64,000 bases of DNA from Lacinutrix himadriensis (lineage in GTDB: Bacteria > Bacteroidota > Bacteroidia > Flavobacteriales > Flavobacteriaceae). The stretch covers positions 1-64,000 of the forward strand of contig NZ_LIQI01000032.1 in NCBI RefSeq assembly GCF_001418105.1. The letters are read 5' to 3'. Position 1 is the first letter of the stretch. The number at the start of each line of letters is the position of its first letter. Below the pieces are notes generated by a model. It worked only from the letters and a program-made list of their open reading frames with translations. It had not been told where the DNA came from and made no database searches. Shown here one piece after another: positions 8,365 to 17,146 of this stretch. Made by a program: the position numbers and the translations under genes.

Positions 8365-8971
8365 ACTTTTCATATTAATAATATTTAGCATTTGTTTTAG
8401 TTTTTCGGCTTTAGCCCAAGAAAAGGAATCTAAAGAAGAAGAAAACAAAGCGTTAAAAAAAGAAAAAAAACAACTCGCGGATCAAGGTATTGTTATCGAT
8501 GGCGAAATTAGCACTAGAGAACCAATAGATCCTTTAACTCCTGCTCGAGCTGCTTTTTACTCTGCTGTTTTACCGGGTTTAGGACATATTCACCTAAAAC
8601 AATATTGGAAGGTCCCTGTTATTTACGTAGGACTTGGTGCTGGAGTCTATTTTTATTTAGACAACCATAAAGAATACAATCGATATCGCGATGCCTACAA
8701 ACGTAGATTAGCTGGCTTTACAGATGATGAGTTTTATGGAGCCATAACCGATGATGGTTTAGAAGAAGCACAAAAAACACTTCGAAGAAACAAAGAGTTA
8801 TCCCTTTTAGTTACTGCTGGAATTTACATTCTAAATATCGTTTGGGCCAATGTAGATGCGCATTTACTGCAATTTAATGTAGATGAAAACCTGACTTTTA
8901 TGCCGCATTATAAAATTAACGAATTTGATAATACAGGTGATGTTGGTCTCTCTGTAAATTTTAAATTTTAA
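8354..8971 (+). CDS. DUF5683 domain-containing membrane protein
   Basis: This 205-residue protein has a signal peptide (about 1-21, ending ALAQ), a lysine/glutamate-rich linker (23-42), and a hydrophobic region with PARAAFYSAVLPGLGHIHLKQYW and two or three membrane segments (about 68-88, 91-104, 149-166). This fits DUF5683, a Bacteroidota family of unknown role. The GTG start overlaps the parB stop by 11 bases, so translation is coupled. The constant position after parAB suggests a link with division or envelope growth, but that is inference. Confidence 0.8.
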   Translation: MKNKLFILIIFSICFSFSALAQEKESKEEENKALKKEKKQLADQGIVIDGEISTREPIDPLTPARAAFYSAVLPGLGHIHLKQYWKVPVIYVGLGAGVYFYLDNHKEYNRYRDAYKRRLAGFTDDEFYGAITDDGLEEAQKTLRRNKELSLLVTAGIYILNIVWANVDAHLLQFNVDENLTFMPHYKINEFDNTGDVGLSVNFKF

Positions 8972-9018
8972 AAAATATTAATACGATTTTCGATGACTCG
9001 GAAACAAATATTATACAG

Positions 9019-9038
9019 ATTCCCTTCTGCTAGGGAAT
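9019..9038. repeat. Small intergenic hairpin ATTCCCT/AGGGAAT
   Basis: Perfect 7-base arms (9019-9025, 9032-9038) with a 6-base loop, followed by an A run, lie between the DUF5683 gene and dapB. Similar ATTCC-type hairpins occur at 12384-12402 and 15252-15271, so this looks like a dispersed repeat family rather than a local terminator. Confidence 0.5.
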
Positions 9039-9056
9039 AAAAAAAATACTTTTTCA

Positions 9057-9755
9057 ATGAAAATTGCACTTCTTGGCTACGGAAAAATGGGTAAAACCAT
9101 TGAACAAATAGCATTACAACGTGGTCATACTATTGTTACAAAAGCAATGGATGACAATTATGATATTACAGATGCCGATGTAGCTATAGATTTTAGTATA
9201 CCTTCTGCCGCTTTTAAAAATATTTCTAATTGTTTTAATAAAAACATTCCTGTTATTTCTGGAACTACAGGCTGGCTTGAAGATTATGATAAAGCTGTTT
9301 CTTTATGCGAAGAAAAAAAAGGCGCATTTATTTATGCTTCCAACTTTAGTTTAGGTGTAAATATTTTTTTTGAGCTAAATAGCTATTTAGCAAAAATGAT
9401 GAATACTTTAAAAGACTATAAAGTATCTATGGAAGAAATTCACCATACCCAAAAACTAGATGCTCCTAGCGGAACGGCAATTACGCTTGCAGATGCTATT
9501 ATAAAAGAAAACACGAATTATACTTCTTGGAGTTTGGATACAGAAACAGAAGCCGCTTTACCAATTACTGCGAAGAGAATTGAAGACGTTCCTGGTACAC
9601 ACACTATTAGTTACAAAAGCGATGTAGACACTATAGATATTACGCATACCGCACATAACAGACAAGGCTTTGCGCTTGGTGCTGTTGTAGCCGCAGAATG
9701 GCTTTATGGAAAAACAGGTGTATTTACTATGAAAGATGTGTTAAACATTAGTTAA
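9057..9755 (+). CDS. dapB: 4-hydroxy-tetrahydrodipicolinate reductase
   Basis: This 232-residue enzyme of the lysine/diaminopimelate pathway reduces the DapA product with NAD(P)H in the cytoplasm. Seen: the Rossmann motif LGYGKMG (6-12), the substrate-site segment EIHHTQKLDAPSGTA (H129, H130, K133), and the SGTTGW loop (69-73). The chain is shorter than the E. coli protein (about 270) but normal for Bacteroidota. It lies between the parB group and lepB; dapD of the same pathway is at 57.6 kb. Confidence 0.95.
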   Translation: MKIALLGYGKMGKTIEQIALQRGHTIVTKAMDDNYDITDADVAIDFSIPSAAFKNISNCFNKNIPVISGTTGWLEDYDKAVSLCEEKKGAFIYASNFSLGVNIFFELNSYLAKMMNTLKDYKVSMEEIHHTQKLDAPSGTAITLADAIIKENTNYTSWSLDTETEAALPITAKRIEDVPGTHTISYKSDVDTIDITHTAHNRQGFALGAVVAAEWLYGKTGVFTMKDVLNIS

Positions 9756-9762
9756 CTAGTAA

Positions 9763-9770
9763 TATATTTG
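9763..9770 (+). promoter_or_regulatory. Bacteroidota -7 box for lepB
   Basis: TATATTTG matches TAnnTTTG exactly; no good -33 is visible. A hairpin AATTGTCT-GG-AGACAATT (9810-9827) follows in the leader before the lepB ATG. Confidence 0.45.
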
Positions 9771-9842
9771 TAACGTATAAAACGCTTACATCACTAACAT
9801 AAATTAAACAATTGTCTGGAGACAATTATTAGTATACAAATT

Positions 9843-11444
9843 ATGACATTTACGCAATTATTTATCTTTTTCGTTAGTATTCAAGTAATTCACGGATTAG
9901 GAACTTGGAAACTATATGTAAAAGCTGGAAGACAAGCTTGGGAAGCATTTATACCAGTCTACAATGCTGTGGTTCTAATGAAAATTATTAACAGACCTTG
10001 GTATTATACTATTCTGCTGTTTTTGCCAATTGTTAATCTTATCATGTTTCCTGTAATTTGGGTAGAAACCGCTAGAAGTTTTGGTAAAAATCAACCTTTA
10101 GATACTTTCTTAGCTATAATAACCTTAGGCTTTTATAGTTATTACCTTAATTACTTCACCGATGTAGAACATGTAAAAGATAGAAGTTTACATCCAAAAT
10201 CTGGATCTGGAGATTGGGTAAGTTCTATTTTATTTGCTATTGTAGCTGCAACCATTGTGCATACGTATGTAATGCAACCGTATACTATTCCAACTTCTTC
10301 TTTAGAGAAATCGTTACTCGTTGGTGATTTTCTATTTGTGAGTAAGTTTCACTACGGAGCAAGAGTACCAATGACAACCATTGCTGCGCCAATGGTTCAT
10401 GATACGATTCCTTTTATTAAAAAGAAATCGTATTTATATGATGATGTCTTAGAAGAAAAAAATACTTCTTGGATCAACAAACTGTCTTTACCTTATATGC
10501 GAATCCCAGGATTGCAAAAGATAAAGCGTAATGATATTGTAGTTTTTAACTGGCCAATAGATACGTCTTATAGCATGTCTGTACCAAGACCAGACAGAAA
10601 CTATAACAAACCAATTGACAAGAAAACAAACTATGTAAAACGTTGTGTTGGTTTACCTGGAGATTCTTTATCTGTTCGTGATGGTTATGTGTTTATAAAC
10701 GGAAAACAAAACGAATTACCAGATAGAGCTAAATTGCAGTTCTCTTATTTAGTAAAAACAAAAAATAATCAAGATTTTAACTTACAATACCTTCATGACA
10801 GATATGGCATGAACCCTAATAGAGTTGGAAAAGTAGATCAAGATGTATATAAATTTATGGGAATTTATAAAGGGGATTTAGAGAAATTTAAAAACAACCC
10901 GAAAGTAGATCAAATTATTCCTGTAAAAGAAGAAGAAGGAAAACGAAATTCAGGAATTTTCCCTCATGATCCAAACTATAACTGGAATAACGATTATTTT
11001 GGAGATTTATATATCCCTGAAGAAGGAAAAACTGTAGATTTAAATTTAAACGTTTTACCGCTTTATAAACGTATCATTACCGAATACGAAAACAATACAC
11101 TACAAGTTAAAGGAAATCAGATCTTTGTTAATGGAGCGCTTGCTACAAGCTATACCTTTAAGCAAGATTACTATTGGTTAATGGGAGATAACAGACATGA
11201 CTCTCAAGATTCAAGAACTTGGGGATTTGTGCCATTTGATCACGTTGTTGGTAAGCCTGTCTTTATTTGGTTTAGTGTAGATAGTGATGGTATTGGCTTA
11301 AAAAACAAAATCCGTTGGGATCGTTTATTTACTACTGTTGGCGGAAGCGGAGAACGCGTTTCTTATTTAATTCCGTTTATCATTTTACTACTTGGATGGT
11401 TTGGATATGGAAAATGGAAAAAAAGAAAAGAAGCGAATAGTTAA
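9843..11444 (+). CDS. lepB: Signal peptidase I, large Bacteroidota type
   Basis: This 533-residue inner-membrane protease removes signal peptides from exported proteins. The N-terminal part holds several membrane segments (about 5-22, 54-74, 86-102) resembling the DUF5684 extension, and a further segment (126-144) precedes the catalytic domain. The catalytic serine is S153 in IPTSSLEKSLLVGDF and the general base is K266 in YVKRCVGLPGDS. The MGDNRHDSQDSRTWG box lies near residue 450, and a last membrane segment with a basic tail closes the chain. The roughly 150-residue insertion between boxes is usual in Flavobacteriia. Confidence 0.95.
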   Translation: MTFTQLFIFFVSIQVIHGLGTWKLYVKAGRQAWEAFIPVYNAVVLMKIINRPWYYTILLFLPIVNLIMFPVIWVETARSFGKNQPLDTFLAIITLGFYSYYLNYFTDVEHVKDRSLHPKSGSGDWVSSILFAIVAATIVHTYVMQPYTIPTSSLEKSLLVGDFLFVSKFHYGARVPMTTIAAPMVHDTIPFIKKKSYLYDDVLEEKNTSWINKLSLPYMRIPGLQKIKRNDIVVFNWPIDTSYSMSVPRPDRNYNKPIDKKTNYVKRCVGLPGDSLSVRDGYVFINGKQNELPDRAKLQFSYLVKTKNNQDFNLQYLHDRYGMNPNRVGKVDQDVYKFMGIYKGDLEKFKNNPKVDQIIPVKEEEGKRNSGIFPHDPNYNWNNDYFGDLYIPEEGKTVDLNLNVLPLYKRIITEYENNTLQVKGNQIFVNGALATSYTFKQDYYWLMGDNRHDSQDSRTWGFVPFDHVVGKPVFIWFSVDSDGIGLKNKIRWDRLFTTVGGSGERVSYLIPFIILLLGWFGYGKWKKRKEANS

Positions 11445-11451
11445 TTGTTAA

Positions 11452-12072
11452 CTGAACATTCTTATTCATCCAACATACTTCCCAAACGTAGCGCACTTTG
11501 CTGCCATGCTTAAAGCAGGTGAAGTTGTGTTGGAGATGCATGATAATTACCAAAAGCAAACCTATAGAAATAGAACTTTTATATATGGTGCAAATGGTAA
11601 ATTACAATTAAGTGTACCTGTTGTTTATTCGCAAAAGGAAAGACAACAGTATCGTAATATAAACATTCATAATACCGAAAAGTGGCAAATGCTGCATTGG
11701 AAATCTTTGGAATCTGCATACAAGACTTCTCCTTTTTTTGAATTTTATGAAGATGAGCTTTTACCGCTATTTACAGAGGAAGCAGTAAATCTTTTAGCCT
11801 TTAATTTAAAGTGTTTTGAAACTATTTTAGATTGCCTTCAATTAGATTTAACTACCTCGGAAACCGAAAGCTTTCAAAAAGAAACCACCGACAAATCAGA
11901 CTTTAGATATTTAGCAAACTCCAGAAAAGAACCCAATTTCAACTTTGATAATTACACACAAGTATTTGGAGAAAAACATGGTTTTATTGGCAATTTAAGC
12001 ATCTTAGACTTGCTCTTTAATGAAGGTCCGAATGCTTTAAGCTATTTAGAAAATCAGTTTAAACACTTATAA
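11452..12072 (+). CDS. WbqC-like family protein
   Basis: WbqC-like proteins are found in surface-polysaccharide and protein-glycosylation contexts; their reaction is not established. The conserved opening NILIHPTYFPNVAHFAAMLKAG and the downstream DNYQKQTYRNRTFIYGANGK are both present. The first ATG (11506) lies inside that conserved opening, and an in-frame stop is at 11449. Initiation must therefore be at CTG 11452 or at ATT 11458 or 11464, or the start codon is mutated. Product length is about 206 residues. The stop overlaps the next start (TAATG). Confidence 0.8.
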   Translation: MNILIHPTYFPNVAHFAAMLKAGEVVLEMHDNYQKQTYRNRTFIYGANGKLQLSVPVVYSQKERQQYRNINIHNTEKWQMLHWKSLESAYKTSPFFEFYEDELLPLFTEEAVNLLAFNLKCFETILDCLQLDLTTSETESFQKETTDKSDFRYLANSRKEPNFNFDNYTQVFGEKHGFIGNLSILDLLFNEGPNALSYLENQFKHL

Positions 12073-12380
12073 TGCTACAATCTATTCTACATTATGGCAT
12101 TCACTTTGGCTTTCCATTATTAGTTGCCCTAGTCTTTTTTAAAAGCAATTGGAAAGTAGCTTATCTAATTATGGCTGCCGGAATACTAATAGATGTAGAT
12201 CATTTACTAGCAACACCTATTTTTGAAGCCAATAGATGCAGCATCAACTTTCACCCTTTACACACGTATTACGCAATGGTAGTTTATGTGTTATTATTAC
12301 TTCCTAAAAAAACGAGATTAATAGGATTAGGCTTATGTATTCATATCCTTGCAGATTATGTAGACTGTTCTTTTATGTAA
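12072..12380 (+). CDS. DUF6122 family small membrane protein
   Basis: This 102-residue, highly hydrophobic protein has about four membrane segments and conserved polar marks: HYGIHF (7-12), ILIDVDHLLATPIF with two aspartates and a histidine, FHPLHTYYAM, and a closing HILADYVDC. The Asp/His pattern recalls the membrane metal-dependent hydrolase (YdjM-like) fold, but activity is not shown for DUF6122. The ATG overlaps the wbqC-like stop by one base, so the two are translationally coupled. Confidence 0.8.
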   Translation: MLQSILHYGIHFGFPLLVALVFFKSNWKVAYLIMAAGILIDVDHLLATPIFEANRCSINFHPLHTYYAMVVYVLLLLPKKTRLIGLGLCIHILADYVDCSFM

Positions 12381-12383
12381 TAC

Positions 12384-12511
12384 ATTCCTTTGAAAAAGGA
12401 ATCACTGCTATATGACCAAAAACTTTTCATTTACTAATAAACAGATTCCTGCATTACTCATTAATTCTTTTTTTTAATATTGAAATCGTGAATCTTCGAT
12501 TTCGCAGGAAT
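12384..12511. repeat. Cluster of small hairpins between convergent genes
   Basis: This convergent gap holds a perfect ATTCCTTT-GAA-AAAGGAAT hairpin (12384-12402), an ATTCCTGC/GCAGGAAT pair (12445-12452 with 12504-12511), and nested inside that a GAAATCG/CGATTTC hairpin (12482-12488/12497-12503). These look like members of a short dispersed palindrome family; they may also end both transcripts. Confidence 0.5.
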
Positions 12512-12516
12512 AAAGG

Positions 12517-13548
12517 TTAATCCAATAACGACAATCTAGCCATTACCGGAAAGTGATCGGAATAATGCGCATCATAGGTTTTAAAAGCATCTACAACAAA
12601 GTCATCATCTACTAAAATAAAATCGATACGCGTAGGAAAGAATTTAAAATCATACGTTCTACCAAAACCATTTCCTGCAACTTTAAAAGCATCTTGTAAG
12701 CCTTCCTTCATTTCTTTATACACATAAGAAAATGCGGTGTTATTAAAATCGCCACTAATAATCACCTTGTACTTACATGCATTTTTGTGTTTTAAAAACA
12801 ATTCGGTTTGTGCTTGTTGCATTTCAAATGACTTACCAATTCGTTTCACCAAACGTTCCGAATCCTCTTGTGAAATAGCTTCTACTTTAACTTTAGTATC
12901 TAATTTTAGAGACTGTAAGTGTACATTATACACGCGAATGGTATCTCTTTCCTTCACAATATCCACAAAAATGGCATTATTTGAAGTATTAGGAAATCCA
13001 ACAGAACCAGAATTTATTATGGGATATTGTGAAAAAATAGCTTGTCCGAATTTAATTTTATTACCCGTTAGCTTTTCAAATTTATATTTAAAAAAAGATA
13101 AATCTATATTTTCATTAGGATGGTATTCTTGAAAATTAACTACATCTGGTGCTTTTTCCTTAATAAAATCAATCAGTTTTACATCTGTATTTGCTTCTTC
13201 AATCCAATCATATAAATTAAAAAGACGCACATTATAATTCATGACAGTAAGGCTATTCTCTTTGTTTACTTCATTTGTATTCGAAAACTTATACAAAGAT
13301 CCAAACGACAAATAACCTATTACTAAAACTACAAAAGATAAAAAGAACTGTTTTTTGATTTTTAGTAACCAATACAGAAAAAACAAAACGTTAACTATAA
13401 TTAAAAACGGAACCCCTAAACTTAAAACCGATAAAATGGAAAATGTTTTTGGAGCCACAAAAGGCAACACATAAGAAAGCAATAAAAGCGTAGCCCCAAC
13501 AGAGTTGAAGAAGAATACTATTTTATTTAAAAAATTTAATTTTTTCAT
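12517..13548 (-). CDS. Membrane-anchored endonuclease/exonuclease/phosphatase (EEP) family protein
   Basis: In this 343-residue protein three N-terminal membrane segments (about 7-31, 34-60, 68-85) anchor a C-terminal EEP domain facing out of the cytoplasm. Family motifs are visible in order: TVMNYNVRLFN, the metal-site glutamate in DVVNFQEYHP, GDFNNTAFSYVY, RIDFILVDD and YSDHFPVMA. EEP proteins cleave phosphodiester bonds in DNA, RNA or sphingolipids; the substrate here is unknown. It lies just before the rhomboid genes and is probably transcribed with them (rhomboid to EEP order on the minus strand). Confidence 0.88.
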   Translation of the reverse strand: MKKLNFLNKIVFFFNSVGATLLLLSYVLPFVAPKTFSILSVLSLGVPFLIIVNVLFFLYWLLKIKKQFFLSFVVLVIGYLSFGSLYKFSNTNEVNKENSLTVMNYNVRLFNLYDWIEEANTDVKLIDFIKEKAPDVVNFQEYHPNENIDLSFFKYKFEKLTGNKIKFGQAIFSQYPIINSGSVGFPNTSNNAIFVDIVKERDTIRVYNVHLQSLKLDTKVKVEAISQEDSERLVKRIGKSFEMQQAQTELFLKHKNACKYKVIISGDFNNTAFSYVYKEMKEGLQDAFKVAGNGFGRTYDFKFFPTRIDFILVDDDFVVDAFKTYDAHYSDHFPVMARLSLLD

Positions 13549-13606
13549 GTGTTTTAGTGGACGCTATAAGTCCGTTAACTACTTACTGATGATTGAATAC
13601 TGATCA

Positions 13607-14478
13607 CTATTTCCCAGCTCTAAACAATAATTCTTTTTCTTCTTTGGTTAAACTTTCGTAACCACTTTTACTTATTTTATCTAGAATAATATCAATTTGC
13701 TTTTGGTTGTTAAACTCTTTAAACTCATCTTTAGTATAACCAGCAACTTTACCTTTCTTTTTATGTACGGTTTTTAGTCTAGATGGGTTCTTTTTAAAAA
13801 GGTTTGTAATACTTCCATAAAACCTTCAAAACCTTTACCAATATCTTTTCCTTTGGTTAATTGTGTTGCATAAAAATAACCAAGAATAGTACCTCCAAAA
13901 TGTGCAAGATTCCCTCCTGCATTGCCTCCAAAAAGACCTACAAAATCTAGAACAACAATGGCAATACCGACGTGTTTCAGTTTGATATTAAAAGTAAAAA
14001 CGCGTAAATCCATGTTAGGCATATATGCACACATAAAAATAAGTAAAGCCCTAACTGCTCCAGAAGCGCCAACTAATCGGTGACCAGAACTAAAAACAGT
14101 TGGTAGTAATGCATAGGCTAATAAAAACAATAAAGCCCCAGAAATAGCACCAAGAAAATATACGTTTAAAGCAAGTTTGGTATTAAATAAATTAATAAAC
14201 ATTCTACCAATAAAATATAACCAAAGCATATTAAACAGCATGTGAATAAAATCATAATGCACAAAGGCATAAGTAATAATACTCCATGGTTGTTTTAGAA
14301 AATCAAAAAAATCGCTAGGCAGCTCGAACCAAGACATACTAGATCCTGTCTTTAAAACAAATCTTAAAACTTGTGCTAATATAAAAACAAGAACGTTAAC
14401 CGCAATAAGCTTTTCAAACACATTAAGCTGTGCTAGTTTTTGTTTAATATCTTGATTTAGATTTGTCATTAATCCCAA
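13607..14478 (-). CDS. Rhomboid family intramembrane serine protease with a -1 frame break
   Basis: In the first frame (13774-14478) about six membrane segments carry the catalytic serine in GASGAVRAL and the catalytic histidine in NLAHFGGT, so the protease core is complete. That frame stops after FLKRTHLD, while the conserved rhomboid tail (about 55 residues, KKNPSRLKTVHKKKGKVAGY to FRAGK) follows in the -1 frame and ends at 13607. The switch point holds T TTA AAA, a classic slippery heptamer; a one-base deletion in the T5A5 run explains it equally well. The ATG overlaps the upstream rhomboid stop by 10 bases. Confidence 0.8.
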
Positions 14479-15238
14479 CGGTTTTTATTAAACTGATTTT
14501 TTTTCCAATACCACATAATTAAAAATCCTGTAATTGCTCCTCCAACATGCGCCATATATGCGGTGTTACTTGGACTAAAGAACGATTGCCCTGAAACTGC
14601 AGAGATAACATCTAATAGTATAATTCCCGGAATAAAGTACTTTGCTTTTATAGGAATTGGCAAGAAGATCATCATTAGTTTTGCTTCTGGGTTCATCATT
14701 CCAAAAGCCGCTAAAATCCCCATAATACAACCAGATGCTCCAACCATGGAAGCGTTATAAATAGGAAAAGCTGCTTTTAAGTTTATTAGTTGTGCATCGG
14801 TAATTCCAGAAATAGTTTCGTTAGAAGTAAACATATGAACTAACTGATCATTCGTTAATCCAGAGCTAATCAATTCATCATATAATGGAATATAGCTAAA
14901 ATAGTAATACCCTAGCTGAACAATACCGCTCCTAATCCTGCCGAGATATAGACAAACAAAAATTTCTTACTTCCTAAAACCTGTTCTACTGGTGAACCAA
15001 ACATCCATAAAGCAAACATATTAAAACCTAAATGCATTAAGCTAAGTTTTTGCAAATCTGCTCCTCCATGCATAAACATGTGTGTTATTATTTGCCAAGG
15101 TTGAAATGCTTCGTTTTTAGGGAAATATAAAGCAAACCACTCATAAAACAATTGTCCGCCTCCAACAAATAAAGTACCAATAAACATAAGCACGTTTATG
15201 ATTATTAAATGTTTTACTGTGTCTGTTATTCTATTCAT
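14469..15238 (-). pseudogene. Second rhomboid protease gene, split by a one-base deficit
   Basis: The N-terminal half (14912-15238) has the first membrane segments and FMHGGADLQKLSLMHLGFNMFALWMFG, then stops after GLGAVLFS. The second half (start near 14873) carries the catalytic serine in GASGCIMGI and the histidine in AHVGG. The linking residues QLGYYYFSYIPLYDEL are encoded in the -1 frame right across the gap, so one added base at about 14913 in GTTCAGC would restore a protein of about 255 residues. No slippery heptamer is present, so this is a true frameshift mutation or a sequencing error. Confidence 0.8.
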
Positions 15239-15251
15239 ATTAATTTTTTCA

Positions 15252-15271
15252 TTCCCTTGAAAAAGGGAATC
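15252..15271. repeat. Small intergenic hairpin ATTCCCTT/AAGGGAAT
   Basis: Perfect 8-base arms (15252-15259, 15264-15271) lie between mutL and the rhomboid genes. The sequence is the same family as 9019-9038 and 12384-12402. Confidence 0.5.
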
Positions 15272-15289
15272 CTTTTATTGTTTTGTAAT

Positions 15290-17143
15290 CTATAAAAATT
15301 TTCTATCCAACTCGTCCATGGTCATGGTAACAAAAGTTGGCCTATTCATTGCAGAAACATTAGGTTCCTTACATGCAAAAAGTTTATTAACCAAATGCTC
15401 TTGCTCTTGTAAACTTAAGCTTTGCCCGGTTTTAATAGCCAAACTTTTAGACATCGATTTTGCTAGTAAATCGGTAGCACTAAAATTACTGTCTGGTACT
15501 TCGTTTTCTACATCGCTAATAAGTTGTTCTAAAATGATAGAAACCTCACTTTCGGGAACGCTTACAGGAACTCCTGTAATTTCTAAGCTATCTTCATTTA
15601 TAGAAGCAAACATAAATCCGGTATGCTCTAAATCTTCTTTTACTTGATTGATAATTGTAATTTCTTGGGATGAAAAATGCAATTGTAAAGGGAATAATAA
15701 TTGCTGACTCATCGCTTCTTTTACGGTCAAGTTTTTAAGGAAATCTTCATATAAAACACGTTGATGCGCTCTATGCTGATCTATTAGTAGCATCCCTGAC
15801 TTTACCTTACTAATAATATATTTATTGTTTAATTGGTAGGTAGATTGCTGTTGTTCTACTTCGTTTTCATTAGTAAACATAGAAGCCGTTTGCTCATCAC
15901 TTTCAAAATGAACTTCGCTAAAATCTTGTTGTGTCTTGGTACTTTTAGATTCTAATCCAACATATAAACCTTCCCAACTACCTGCAACTTCCTTTTTATA
16001 GGAAACTTGTGGTTTAGCAACAGGAGTTCTTTCTTCTTGAAAAGGATTAAAACTACGATCCACCTCTATGGTTGGCGTACTTCCTCCTTTATTTTTAAAT
16101 CCGTAAGGGGTATCTAAATTAGCATCCCTATCAAAATCTAAAACAGGAGCGATATTAAATTGCCCTAAACTATGTTTCACCGCAGAACGTAAAATGGCAT
16201 ATAAAGTATGCTCATCATCAAACTTAATTTCTGTTTTTGTTGGATGTATATTGATATCTATGGTTTGCGGATTTACCTGCAAGTTTAAAAAATAACTTGC
16301 ATGCGCGCCATCTTTTAATAAACCTTCAAACGCCGAAGCTATTGCGTGATTTAAATAGGCGCTTTTTATAAATCTATCGTTTACAAAAAAGAACTGTTCG
16401 CCTCTAGATTTTTTAGCATATTCTGGTTTTCCTACAAATCCGGAAATCTTCAATACTTCGGTATCTTCTTCAACAGGAACTAATTTCTCATTGGTTTTTG
16501 TTCCGAAAAGGTTTACAATACGCTGTCTATAATTACTTTCTGGGAGTTGAAAAACTTCAGAACCGTTATGATACATGGCGAATGTAATATTTGGATGTGC
16601 CAAAGTAACCCTATGAAATTCATCAATAATATGACGTAATTCTACGGTATTCGACTTTAAAAAGTTGCGTCTTGCAGGAATATTAAAAAACAGATTTTTA
16701 ACGGCAATAGAAGTTCCTTTTGGCGTAACAATTACTTCTTGTTCTACAATTTCACTACCTTCAATAATGATACTGGTACCAACCTCTTCATCTTCTTGCT
16801 TGGTTTTTAATTCTACGTGCGCAATAGCCGCAATACTTGCTAAAGCTTCTCCGCGAAAACCTTTGGTGTTTAATTTAAAAAGATCATCTGCGGTTCTAAT
16901 TTTAGAAGTTGCATGACGCTCAAAACTTAAACGAGCATCTGTTGTGCTCATTCCTTTACCGTCGTCAATAATCTGAATTAAGGTTTTACCAGCTTCTTTT
17001 ACTATTAATTTAATGCTGGTTGCATCTGCATCAATAGCATTTTCTAGTAATTCTTTTACTACAGAAGCAGGTCGTTGTACTACTTCACCAGCTGCAATCT
17101 GGTTAGCAACATGGTCTGGTAAAAGTTGAATAATGTCTGCCAT
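15290..17143 (-). CDS. mutL: DNA mismatch repair protein MutL
   Basis: This 617-residue GHKL ATPase couples MutS mismatch recognition to strand removal. N-terminal motifs are intact: ELLENAIDAD (E34, N35), IIDDGKGM, RHATSKI and TKGFRGEAL. The C-terminal dimerisation domain is present (about 425-617). The endonuclease box, normally DQHAxxExxxxE, reads D455-QHRAHQRVLYE with Arg and Gln in place of Ala and the first Glu. The CPHGRP-like zinc motif is also replaced by VSAMNRPTF. The nuclease may therefore be inactive. On the minus strand it follows the small membrane protein genes. Confidence 0.95.
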   Translation of the reverse strand: MADIIQLLPDHVANQIAAGEVVQRPASVVKELLENAIDADATSIKLIVKEAGKTLIQIIDDGKGMSTTDARLSFERHATSKIRTADDLFKLNTKGFRGEALASIAAIAHVELKTKQEDEEVGTSIIIEGSEIVEQEVIVTPKGTSIAVKNLFFNIPARRNFLKSNTVELRHIIDEFHRVTLAHPNITFAMYHNGSEVFQLPESNYRQRIVNLFGTKTNEKLVPVEEDTEVLKISGFVGKPEYAKKSRGEQFFFVNDRFIKSAYLNHAIASAFEGLLKDGAHASYFLNLQVNPQTIDINIHPTKTEIKFDDEHTLYAILRSAVKHSLGQFNIAPVLDFDRDANLDTPYGFKNKGGSTPTIEVDRSFNPFQEERTPVAKPQVSYKKEVAGSWEGLYVGLESKSTKTQQDFSEVHFESDEQTASMFTNENEVEQQQSTYQLNNKYIISKVKSGMLLIDQHRAHQRVLYEDFLKNLTVKEAMSQQLLFPLQLHFSSQEITIINQVKEDLEHTGFMFASINEDSLEITGVPVSVPESEVSIILEQLISDVENEVPDSNFSATDLLAKSMSKSLAIKTGQSLSLQEQEHLVNKLFACKEPNVSAMNRPTFVTMTMDELDRKFL

Positions 17144-17146
17144 AAA

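Noticed and set aside
6413-9056. parS sites or a replication origin near parAB
   Set aside because: No 16-base parS-like palindrome and no DnaA-box cluster or dnaA gene was seen; parAB alone does not mark the origin.
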